NCBI RefSeq assembly: GCF_013409065.1
Contig: NZ_JACBZP010000001.1
Location: 1,674,001-1,738,000, forward strand
Source: Spelaeicoccus albus
GTDB lineage: Bacteria; Actinomycetota; Actinomycetes; Actinomycetales; Brevibacteriaceae
Reading direction: 5' to 3'
DNA: 64,000 bases
The position numbers and the translations under genes were made by a program. Within the stretch, counting starts at the first letter, position 1. Every line of letters starts with the position of its first letter. This document shows positions 8,267-15,977 of this stretch, in pieces. The notes beneath the pieces were generated by a model that was not told where the DNA came from, made no database searches, and was given only the letters and a program-made list of their open reading frames with translations.

Positions 8267-10657
8267 TTAGAACGACGGCTTCAACGTGCCCTGCATGGCT
8301 TCCCAAACGCGGGACGGCGTGAGCGGCATGTCGGCGTGCCGCACCCCGTACGGCCGCAGGGCGTCGATCACCGCATTGACGACGGCCGGGGGCGAGCCGA
8401 CAGTCGCCGATTCGCCGACGCCCTTTGCCCCGATCGGATGATGCGGTGACGGCGTGACCGTGAACCCGGTCTCCCAGTGCGGCACTTCGAGCGCCGTCGG
8501 AATCAGATAGTCCATGAAGCTGCTGCTCAAACAGTTGCCGTCGGGGTCGAACGAGATCATTTCCATCAAGGCCATGCCGACGCCGTCCGTGAGTCCGCCA
8601 TGCACTTGGCCCTCGATGATCATGGGATTGATCCGGGTGCCGCAATCGTCCACCGCGACGAACCGGCGGACCTTCACGGCGCCGGTCCCCGGGTCGATGT
8701 CGACCACGCAGATGTACGCGCCGAACGGATACGTCAGGTTTGACGGGTTGTAACAGATCTGGGCCTCCAGGCCGCCCTCGAGGCCTTCCGGCAGGTCGCC
8801 GGCGCCGTGGGCGCGCATTGCGATGTCCTGGATCGTCACGGACGACGTGGGGTCGCCTTTGACGCGGAAGGACCCCTTGTCCCAGTCGAGATCGGCCACC
8901 GATACCTCAAGCATCCCCGAGGCGATGATCTTTGCCTTGTCGCGCACCTTTCGGGCCACCAGGGCGGCAGCCGCGCCCGACACCGGCGTCGACCTGCTGC
9001 CGTACGTGCCAAGGCCGAACGGCGTATTGTCGGTGTCGCCGTGGACGACCTCGATGTCGCCGGGAGGGATGCCTATTTCTTCGGCGACTATTTGCGCGAA
9101 AGTTGTTTCGTGCCCCTGTCCTTGCGATTGCACCGATAGCCGGACGACCGCCTTTCCGGTCGGATGCACTCGCAGCTCGCAGCCGTCGGCCATGCCGAGG
9201 CCGAGGATGTCCATGTCCTTGCGCGGCCCGGCTCCCACCGCTTCGGTGAAGAACGAGCAGCCGATCCCCATCAGCTCGCCGCGCGTACGCTTGTCGGCCT
9301 GTTCCCGGCGCAAGTCGGCGTAGCCGACAAGCTCCATCGACTGACGCATTGCGGGTTCGTAATTTCCCGAGTCGTACACCCATCCGGTCTTCGTGGCGTA
9401 CGGGAATTGCTCGGGTTTGATGAAGTTGTTCAACCGCAGGTCAGCCGGATCGACGTCCAGTTCATAGGCCAGGCAATCGACGAGGCGTTCGACGAGGTAG
9501 ACGGCCTCCGTGATTCGGAACGAACACGCATAGGCGACGCCGCCGGGCGCCTTGTTGGTGTAGACGGCCGTCATATGGCAGTAGGCGGCTTCGAGGTCGT
9601 AACTGCCGGTGAATACGCCGAAGAACCCGGCCGGATATTTCACCGGTGCCGCAGTGCCGTTGAACGCTCCGTGATCGGCGAGCACGTCGGTGCGGATTGC
9701 CAGAATCTTGCCGTCCTTGGTCGCGGCGATCTCGCCTTGCATCACGTAGTCGCGAGCGAAGCCGGTGCTGATGAGGTTTTCCGACCTGTCTTCCATCCAC
9801 TTCACCGGTTTGCCGGTCAGCATCGATCCGACGATGGAGCATACGTAGCCCGGATAAATCGGCACCTTGTTGCCGAACCCGCCGCCGATGTCCGGCGATA
9901 TCACGCGGATCTTGTGCTCGGGCAGGCCGGCGACGAGCGCATACAGCGTGCGGTGTGCGTGCGGTGCCTGGCTTGTCGACCACAGGGTGAGCCCGCCGTC
10001 GACACGGTCGAAATCGGCTACGCAGCCGCACGTTTCCATGGGCGCCGGATGCACGCGCGGGTACACCATTTCCTGCTTGACGACGACATCGGCGCGATCG
10101 AAGACCGCCTGTGTCGCGGCGGCGTCGCCGGTCTCCCAATCAAAGCAGTGGTTGTTCTCCTTGCCTTCCAGATCGTCGCGAATGACCGGCGCGTCCGGCG
10201 CCAAAGCCGTGCGGACGTCGGCCACGGCCTCCAGCGGCTCGTAGTCCACGTCGATCAGTTCGAGGGCGTCGCGTGCGGCGTACCTGTCTTCGGCCACGAC
10301 GAAGGCGACCTCTTGCCCTTGGAATCGGACCTTATCGGTGGCCAGCACCGCTTGGACGTCGTTCGAGAGGGTCGGCATCCAGGCAAGTCCCTTGTCCGCC
10401 AACGCCGCGCCCGTCACCACCGCCTTGACCTTGGGATGGGCCTCGGCGGCGCTGGTATCGATATTCACGATGCGGGCGTGCGCCATCGGAGACCGCAGAA
10501 TTGCCAAATGCAGCATGCCGCGCAATTGCACGTCGTCGCAGTACTTTCCCAGTCCGCGAATGAACCGGGGGTCTTCTTTGCGCAGCATCCGGCCGTGGCC
10601 GAGCGGGTGCTCGTCGTTATTGACCAGATCCGGGGCCGCGTTTTCCGTGACCGTCAT
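8267..10657 (-). CDS. coxL: Form I aerobic CO dehydrogenase, molybdenum-copper large subunit
   Basis: A 796-residue subunit starting at ATG 10657, overlapping the coxS stop as ATGA. The active-site loop reads AYACSFR with Cys378, the form I signature AYxCSFR whose cysteine binds copper in the Mo-S-Cu cluster; form II enzymes have AYRGAGR. GGGFGNK, QGQGHETTFAQ and GVGE (Glu749, the expected catalytic base) mark the molybdopterin pocket. The enzyme oxidises CO to CO2 and passes electrons through CoxS and CoxM to the respiratory chain. Length matches the family. The frame stays open upstream to 11056, but that part only mirrors coxS. Confidence 0.95.
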   Translation of the reverse strand: MTVTENAAPDLVNNDEHPLGHGRMLRKEDPRFIRGLGKYCDDVQLRGMLHLAILRSPMAHARIVNIDTSAAEAHPKVKAVVTGAALADKGLAWMPTLSNDVQAVLATDKVRFQGQEVAFVVAEDRYAARDALELIDVDYEPLEAVADVRTALAPDAPVIRDDLEGKENNHCFDWETGDAAATQAVFDRADVVVKQEMVYPRVHPAPMETCGCVADFDRVDGGLTLWSTSQAPHAHRTLYALVAGLPEHKIRVISPDIGGGFGNKVPIYPGYVCSIVGSMLTGKPVKWMEDRSENLISTGFARDYVMQGEIAATKDGKILAIRTDVLADHGAFNGTAAPVKYPAGFFGVFTGSYDLEAAYCHMTAVYTNKAPGGVAYACSFRITEAVYLVERLVDCLAYELDVDPADLRLNNFIKPEQFPYATKTGWVYDSGNYEPAMRQSMELVGYADLRREQADKRTRGELMGIGCSFFTEAVGAGPRKDMDILGLGMADGCELRVHPTGKAVVRLSVQSQGQGHETTFAQIVAEEIGIPPGDIEVVHGDTDNTPFGLGTYGSRSTPVSGAAAALVARKVRDKAKIIASGMLEVSVADLDWDKGSFRVKGDPTSSVTIQDIAMRAHGAGDLPEGLEGGLEAQICYNPSNLTYPFGAYICVVDIDPGTGAVKVRRFVAVDDCGTRINPMIIEGQVHGGLTDGVGMALMEMISFDPDGNCLSSSFMDYLIPTALEVPHWETGFTVTPSPHHPIGAKGVGESATVGSPPAVVNAVIDALRPYGVRHADMPLTPSRVWEAMQGTLKPSF

Positions 10658-11184
10658 GACACTTCCTCCACTTGCTTGGCGTCCGCGGCGTCCGGCCGGC
10701 CTTCCGTATTGTCCGCGCCGTCGCCGGCCGGATGGTCGGCCGCCCATTCGATCGAACGGACGATTGTCGTGTAGCCGGTACAGCGGCAGATCTGCCCGGA
10801 AATGGCTTCGCGGATCGTGTCCTCGCTCGGATGCGGGTCGCGGTCCAAGAGCGCGCGCCCGGTCATCATCATGCCGGGCGTGCAAAATCCGCACTGCAGA
10901 CCGTGGCACTCCATGAACCCTTGTTGAATAGGGTCGAGCACGCCGTCTTGTTCGAGACTCTCGACGGTGCGGACGTCGTGCCCGTCGGCCATAGCGGCCA
11001 GCACGGTACACGATTTGACCGGTTCGCCGTCGAGCCAGACCACGCATGTCCCGCAATTGGACGTATCGCAGCCCCAGTGCGTGCCGGTCAGTCCCAGCGT
11101 GTCCCGTAAGAAATGCACGAGTAGGAGTCGCGGCTCCACTTCCTCCGTGACCTCGTCGCCGTTGACGGTCATCGATACCTGCAT
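10654..11184 (-). CDS. coxS: CO dehydrogenase small subunit, two [2Fe-2S] clusters
   Basis: A 176-residue iron-sulfur subunit. The plant-ferredoxin-like domain has CDTSNCGTC followed by a Cys in VKSC for one [2Fe-2S] cluster. The helical domain has CGFCTPG and CRCTGY for the second. It carries electrons from the Mo-Cu site of CoxL to FAD in CoxM. The C-terminal 20 residues are acidic and unlike the conserved core, a common feature of actinobacterial members. The gene follows coxM after 91 bases and overlaps coxL by ATGA, giving the standard M-S-L order. Confidence 0.95.
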   Translation of the reverse strand: MQVSMTVNGDEVTEEVEPRLLLVHFLRDTLGLTGTHWGCDTSNCGTCVVWLDGEPVKSCTVLAAMADGHDVRTVESLEQDGVLDPIQQGFMECHGLQCGFCTPGMMMTGRALLDRDPHPSEDTIREAISGQICRCTGYTTIVRSIEWAADHPAGDGADNTEGRPDAADAKQVEEVS

Positions 11185-11275
11185 GGCGTGTGCCTCCCAG
11201 CTGCTGCCCCGGCCTGTGTACTTGTCCCTGGTCCCTGCGCCGATTACGTGTTCCCGGCCCTCGTCCCCGCCGGCC

Positions 11276-12160
11276 TCATTCCCCGGATGCCGCGTCCTGC
11301 GCCCGGGCGACGGCGCGTCGTAGCGCCCTGGCGGTCAGCTCGGCGGCCAAATGCTTCTTATAGAGAACGGAGCCGCGTCCGTCCTCGGTCGGCGAACAAC
11401 TGTCCGCGGCGATCTCGCCCGCTTCCGCGTACGCGGCATCGGACGGCTCGGCGCCGCGCAGCCGCTGCGAAATCGCCGGGATGCCAGTCGTATTCGGCCC
11501 GACTGCGGCAAGCCCCACCCGGGCGTCGACGATCTTGCCGTGCTCGAGCCAGACGGCGGCGCCGGCGGACACGACCGCCCAATCGCCGGCGCGGCGTTCC
11601 ACCTTTTCGTAGGCGCTGGAGCCGCCCGGGCGAATGGGAATCCGGATCTCGGTGAGCATCTCCCCGTGTTCGACGGCCGTCTCGTACGGACCGCGGTGAA
11701 ATTCCTCCATCGTCACGACGCGTTCGCCGCCGGTGCCGCGGATGACGCAGCGCGCGTCCACTGTCGTGCAGACGGCCGAGAGGTCTTCGGACGGGTCGGC
11801 CTGGCACAGAGATCCGCCGATCGTGCCGCGATTTCTCACGGTTGGGTCCGCGATGACTCGTTCTGCGTCACGGACGATCGGGAAGAATTCGGCAAGGTCG
11901 TCGGATTCGAGCAGTTCGCGGTGCCGGGTCAGTGCCCCAATGCGCACCTCGTCGACGCCGATCCGGATATACCCCAGTTCGTCGCGCAGGTCGCCGATGT
12001 CGATCAGATATTCGAGATTGGCAAGGCGAAGCTTCATCATCGGCAGCAGGCTGTGTCCGCCGGCCACCAGTCGGGCCTCGTCGCCCAGTCGTTCAAGCAG
12101 ATCGACCGCCTGGTCGACGCTTGTCGCTCGTTCGTATTCGAAAGGTGCCGGAACCTGCAT
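11276..12160 (-). CDS. coxM: CO dehydrogenase medium subunit, FAD-binding
   Basis: A 294-residue flavoprotein of the xanthine dehydrogenase FAD-binding family. The two FAD motifs are intact: AGGHSLLPMMKLR near residue 33 and TIGGSLCQADPSEDL near residue 113. A C-terminal CO-dehydrogenase flavoprotein domain follows. CoxM receives electrons from CoxS and delivers them to quinone. It is the first gene of the cox operon, with GAGGGG as ribosome-binding site before ATG 12160. Its upstream region carries an inverted repeat beside a TTGACA hexamer, listed separately. Confidence 0.93.
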   Translation of the reverse strand: MQVPAPFEYERATSVDQAVDLLERLGDEARLVAGGHSLLPMMKLRLANLEYLIDIGDLRDELGYIRIGVDEVRIGALTRHRELLESDDLAEFFPIVRDAERVIADPTVRNRGTIGGSLCQADPSEDLSAVCTTVDARCVIRGTGGERVVTMEEFHRGPYETAVEHGEMLTEIRIPIRPGGSSAYEKVERRAGDWAVVSAGAAVWLEHGKIVDARVGLAAVGPNTTGIPAISQRLRGAEPSDAAYAEAGEIAADSCSPTEDGRGSVLYKKHLAAELTARALRRAVARAQDAASGE

Positions 12161-12223
12161 CGGAAAGATCCCCTCGTTGGACGTCTATCCTCTTAGGCTC
12201 AGAGTCGGCCGGACCCCCGGGGA

Positions 12224-12259
12224 TGTCAAGAGCAACCTAAGGACTCGCTTAGGTTGCTC
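12224..12259 (-). promoter_or_regulatory. Inverted repeat abutting a -35-like hexamer upstream of coxM
   Basis: A perfect 12-base inverted repeat, GAGCAACCTAAG and CTTAGGTTGCTC with a six-base loop, occupies 12230-12259. On the minus strand it is followed directly by TTGACA (12229-12224), 64 bases before the coxM start. A good -10 is not visible; GACTCT at 17 bases spacing is weak. A further CCTAAG occurs at 12192-12197. The repeat could be an operator of the cox operon or the transcript end of the gene that stops at 12279, 20 bases away. Confidence 0.5.
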
Positions 12260-12278
12260 CGGCAGCGGTGAACGGTCG

Positions 12279-12860
12279 TCAGACCGCGATCGGGGTGGAC
12301 CGTTGGACGGCACCGGCCAAATAGCCGTCCGGTGCCAAGCCGCCCAACCCCGCGGCGACGGTTGCCAGATAACGTGCCGAGGGTGCATTGCGCGCCAACT
12401 GCCGCGCGGTGGTCAGAGTGACCGCCGGCAGACCGTCCACGGTCCCGACCCGCACGATCGCGTTGTATTTTCCGCGCCGCGGATCGCCGTCCGGGTGCAG
12501 CGGCAGCTCCGTATAGCCGCCGTGATCCGGCGGGATCATGTCGTCGGACCACGGCACTGCCGGGGCACCGTTCTCACCGGTGATGACGCGACAGAACTCG
12601 CCGGGCGTCACCCGGTAGGCGCGGCAATAGGCCACGCTGCCGGGATCGGGACGCAACGAGACGAAGGCGACGGAACTGTCCTCCCACACTGCCGACGCAC
12701 CGGCAAAATACAACTGGTGCGGGATGGTCAGGTCACGGCGGAATCGCCGGTAGTCGTGCGCACCGCATTTGGCCGCCGGCCAGTCGGGAAGATACTTCCG
12801 GAATCGCGATTCCGACGTATTGGAACCGAATGAGACGTACCAGAGCTCATCGCCGTACAT
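12279..12860 (-). CDS. Gamma-glutamylcyclotransferase-like fold protein, function unknown
   Basis: A 193-residue protein starting at ATG 12860; an alternative start lies ten codons upstream. The N-terminus LWYVSFGSNTS matches the substrate-binding YGSN loop of gamma-glutamylcyclotransferase-like proteins. The middle contains YFAGASAVWEDSSVAFVSL and FCRVITGENG. I do not see the catalytic Glu clearly, so enzymatic activity is uncertain. There is no signal peptide. It stands between the cox operon and a secreted hydrolase, all on the minus strand, with no evident functional link. Confidence 0.6.
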   Translation of the reverse strand: MYGDELWYVSFGSNTSESRFRKYLPDWPAAKCGAHDYRRFRRDLTIPHQLYFAGASAVWEDSSVAFVSLRPDPGSVAYCRAYRVTPGEFCRVITGENGAPAVPWSDDMIPPDHGGYTELPLHPDGDPRRGKYNAIVRVGTVDGLPAVTLTTARQLARNAPSARYLATVAAGLGGLAPDGYLAGAVQRSTPIAV

Positions 12861-12926
12861 GAGGCAAGTGTAGGCAGCCGCCACCGACACCTATCGCGAC
12901 CAACACACCATTAATCGATCGACTTC

Positions 12927-13823
12927 TCACGAGCCGTTTGGGCGACCGACTCGCCCCAGCATCTCCCGTGTCTGCCGAACGACAAGCCCCGGCCGGTCGA
13001 TCGGGACGTCGTGCGAACTATGCGCGGCCGTGACCAGTCGCCGATTGGAGGCGGCGTTGACGAATTTCGCCTGCGCGTCGCGCCAGCGTCTGGCGTCGAG
13101 CCCCGCCGGGTACGGGGTGGAGGCCGATACGACGGCGATCGCCGGAACACTTGCCGGCCAGGACAACTGAGCGTACCTGCGGTGTGCCGGAGCGTAGTTT
13201 TTCGCCATCGCGATGAGCTGGCGGCTTGCCTTTGTCGGCTTGTGCTTCTTCAGGGCCGCAATCTTCGGAGCGTTTGCGGACACGATTCGCGCTATTTCAT
13301 CAGTCGAGTAGAACTGCGGCAAACTGGCGTCCACGAGAACCGCGCCGGAGACCGAGCCGGGATATTCGTTGACCAGGTTCGTTGCGACCTCCCCGGCCTG
13401 GGAATGTGAGACCAAGACGGCGTCGTGCGAAACCTCGAGCGCTTTCAACCCGGCTTCCAGATCCGACGCGGCGTCTTTATTGCCGTACGGCCCTGGGACG
13501 CGGTCGCTCTTGCCCATACCTGCACGGTCGTAGGTGATGATTTCAGCGCCCGTACGCTGTGAAAGGACAGGCACCAACTTCTTCCAGTACGTCGAATCGT
13601 TTCCACCCCCGGCATCCAAGACGACTGCGGGTCGATGTCCGGGAGTGACGTGGAAAGCAAGCCGGTGGCCGTCGTTCGAAATCATGTGCAGCCCGGCGTC
13701 CGCTGCGTGACTGGCGGGAGCCGAAGCCGAGGACGTGGGGGCACATGCTGCAAGAACGCCGGCGGCCATTGCAACGGCAGCTACGGCGCCGGTCGCGCGC
13801 CGAAAACGGGTACGAGTGTTCAT
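12927..13823 (-). CDS. Alpha/beta hydrolase lipoprotein
   Basis: A 298-residue protein. I start it at ATG 13823, giving a basic N-terminus (MNTRTRFRR), a hydrophobic segment and the lipobox LAAC at about residue 26; the frame is open 26 codons further. The hydrolase core has an oxyanion segment (DAGGGNDSTYW), the nucleophile elbow SHSQAG and a His candidate in AAHSSHDVP. It should be anchored outside the membrane and act on an ester, amide or epoxide of unknown identity. No partner gene is apparent. Confidence 0.78.
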   Translation of the reverse strand: MNTRTRFRRATGAVAAVAMAAGVLAACAPTSSASAPASHAADAGLHMISNDGHRLAFHVTPGHRPAVVLDAGGGNDSTYWKKLVPVLSQRTGAEIITYDRAGMGKSDRVPGPYGNKDAASDLEAGLKALEVSHDAVLVSHSQAGEVATNLVNEYPGSVSGAVLVDASLPQFYSTDEIARIVSANAPKIAALKKHKPTKASRQLIAMAKNYAPAHRRYAQLSWPASVPAIAVVSASTPYPAGLDARRWRDAQAKFVNAASNRRLVTAAHSSHDVPIDRPGLVVRQTREMLGRVGRPNGS

Positions 13824-14006
13824 CGCGATGAGGGTTCCTTCCAAAAGGGCGGTCCGATCGAGTGCCGTTCGGCAACGTCGGGCCCCGAGAGTTTGTGACA
13901 CTCTCCAGCCTCGCCGCGATCAATTGCAGCCGCCATGCGGTTGCCATCCGACTTGGGCGGGGGTTAACCGGTGGCCGGGTCTCGGGCGCATCCACCACTC
14001 GGCGAG

Positions 14007-15059
14007 TCAGAGCAGCCGAGCCACCCGGGGCGAACCGTTGGCAGCCGTCCAGTCGACCTTGCCCGTGCCCGCGAGGTATTCCACATGGGCACCTGTCTCG
14101 GCGAGCGCCGACCGCAAGTTCAGCCCGTCGAGGCTCGACCAGCCGCGCGACCAGGAAATATTCTCGGCGATTTGCCACACCGTCGCATCGCGGCCCGCCA
14201 AGACGGCTAGGATCTCGCCGGCGCGCTCCTCATGATGGAGGGCCAGCTGTTCGGCCCGTTCGGCAAGCCCGGTGAACCGGTACTCGTGCGCCGGGCACAC
14301 CTCGAACCCGTCCCACAGCGGCATCGGCTCGAGTGACGAGAAGTATTCGCGTAACGGATTGCGCCCGGTGTCCAGCGACGACAGGCCGACGTTCGGCGTG
14401 ATGCGCGGCAACACGTGGTCGCCCGTGAAGATCACTTCGCTGTCGTCGTCGACCAGGCAGATGTGTCCGGCCGTGTGCCCGGGCGTTGCGATGACCCGCA
14501 GCCGTCGTCCGGGCAGTTGCAGCTCGTCGCCGTCATTCAACAGCACCGTCGGCCGAGCCAGATTGCTCAATAACTCGACAATTGCGGACTGAGCGGTGAG
14601 CGCATCCAACCAGCTGTCCGGAACGCCGAAGCTATCAAGCCACGCACGGTCGGTGGCGCGTGCCTCATCGACCGCATCGAACCCGCCGTCCAGCACTTCG
14701 GCATCCGCCGGGTGCATGCCGAACCAGGCCCCGGTCTCGTCGACGAGGCGTTTGACCATGCCCAGATGATCGGGGTGCAAATGGGTCGATACGACCCCGA
14801 CCACCGAGGACAAGGCGATCCCGGCGGTGGCCAAGCCGTCGGTGAACTGGCCCCAGCCGTGCCGACTGTCCCACCCGGGGTCGATGACGACGCAGTGGCC
14901 GGCATCGTTCGTCACGAGATAACACGACGTGTACCGCACCGGGGAGCCGTGGAAATCCACCGGCACCGACCAGACGTGTTCGCGGACCCGCTCGACCGGC
15001 GGCATGACCTTATCGGCCCATGCCCTCTTTTGTGCGGTTCCGGTCACGTGAATCGACAT
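14007..15059 (-). CDS. Metallo-beta-lactamase fold hydrolase
   Basis: A 350-residue protein with the zinc motif THLHPDHLGM near residue 92, a further ligand in TPGHTAGH and FTGDHVLP as the bridging Asp. The C-terminal region resembles LACTB2-type MBL hydrolases. Members cleave thioesters, esters or RNA; with a beta-oxidation operon directly upstream, an acyl-CoA or acyl-thioester hydrolase is the best guess. It follows the crotonase gene by 69 bases on the same strand, with GGAG before ATG 15059. No signal peptide is seen. Confidence 0.8.
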   Translation of the reverse strand: MSIHVTGTAQKRAWADKVMPPVERVREHVWSVPVDFHGSPVRYTSCYLVTNDAGHCVVIDPGWDSRHGWGQFTDGLATAGIALSSVVGVVSTHLHPDHLGMVKRLVDETGAWFGMHPADAEVLDGGFDAVDEARATDRAWLDSFGVPDSWLDALTAQSAIVELLSNLARPTVLLNDGDELQLPGRRLRVIATPGHTAGHICLVDDDSEVIFTGDHVLPRITPNVGLSSLDTGRNPLREYFSSLEPMPLWDGFEVCPAHEYRFTGLAERAEQLALHHEERAGEILAVLAGRDATVWQIAENISWSRGWSSLDGLNLRSALAETGAHVEYLAGTGKVDWTAANGSPRVARLL

Positions 15060-15092
15060 GCTGCTCCTTACTTGGGAGTAGGTGTTACGGCC

Positions 15093-15137
15093 CTGAAATC
15101 AACGGCACTGAATTCAACGGCACTGAAATCAACGGCC
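15093..15137 (-). repeat. Three tandem 15-base repeats at the crotonase 3' end
   Basis: Three contiguous copies of CTGAAATCAACGGCA (plus strand), differing at one or two positions, span 15093-15137. They cover the crotonase stop codon and the gap before the MBL gene. On the minus strand each unit is exactly five codons; in the frame shifted from the crotonase they read VDFSA, VEFSA, VDFRA, which fits the pentapeptide-repeat consensus. With only three units this may be slippage rather than a domain remnant. Confidence 0.7.
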
Positions 15138-15977
15138 CCGAAACGTCGGGGCCTCGCCGGCGGCAAATGCCCGGGCAGCCCCGCGGTGATCGTCGGTTTC
15201 GGCCAGCGCAACCTGTCCGTCGGCCTCGGCCTGCATGGCGCGCAGCAGCTCCGGGCGCAGCCCCGCCGCCAATGACGCCTTCGACGCGGCCCACGCACGC
15301 GTGGGCCCGGACGCCAACTCCGCTGCGCGCTCGGCGACCACGGCGTCGAACTCTTCGGCCGGCACCACCTCGTCGGCCCAGCCGACCCGCATCGCTTCGG
15401 CGGCGTCCAAAGTTTCGTGCGCGTACAGCATCCTGGCCACCGCGCCGCGGCCCATGCGCGCCGGTGCCAACGCCGTCGCGCCGCCGTCCGGCATCAGCCC
15501 GATCTTGGAAAAACCGAAGGACATCGTTGCGCACGACGATGCCAGCACCAGATCGCCGGCCAGGGCAAACGCATTGCCGACGCCGACCACGAGACCGTTG
15601 ACGGCGGCGATCACCGGGACGGGCGCCTCGGTGATCGCCAACACGAACCTGTTGCACACATCGATGATCACGGCCTTGCCGCGCGTGCCCGGCGCCTGCC
15701 CGCCCAGCCCGTCGTGTGTCGCCAGCAGCTCGGCGGCCCGCGGCGCAGGCGACGGCTGAGCAAGTTCGCGCAGGTCCGCGCCCGCCGAAAAGGCACGGCC
15801 CGTTCCGGTCAGGACGACGCAGCGCACTTCCGGATCGTCAACTGCCCCCTGGAGGCCGTCGATGAGATCGCACATCGTTGGTACGTCGACCGCGCAGAGC
15901 CGCTCCGGACGCGCAATACGCAAAGTGCGGACGCCGCCGGCCGTCGACGTTTCGATCGTCGCCGGTCCGGCGTTCAC
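15129..15977 (-). CDS. Enoyl-CoA hydratase/isomerase (crotonase) family protein
   Basis: A 282-residue crotonase starting at GTG 15977, which overlaps the FadB stop as GTGA. AFSAGADLREL is the oxyanion and CoA segment, and FGFSKIGLMPDGG is the second active-site loop. Both glutamates used for water addition in true hydratases are replaced: the first loop reads VGVGNAFALAGD and the second has Ser-Lys instead of Pro-Glu. The Asp in PDGG is as in enoyl-CoA isomerases such as PaaG. An isomerase or another crotonase reaction is therefore more likely than hydration. Confidence 0.85.
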   Translation of the reverse strand: MNAGPATIETSTAGGVRTLRIARPERLCAVDVPTMCDLIDGLQGAVDDPEVRCVVLTGTGRAFSAGADLRELAQPSPAPRAAELLATHDGLGGQAPGTRGKAVIIDVCNRFVLAITEAPVPVIAAVNGLVVGVGNAFALAGDLVLASSCATMSFGFSKIGLMPDGGATALAPARMGRGAVARMLYAHETLDAAEAMRVGWADEVVPAEEFDAVVAERAAELASGPTRAWAASKASLAAGLRPELLRAMQAEADGQVALAETDDHRGAARAFAAGEAPTFRGR

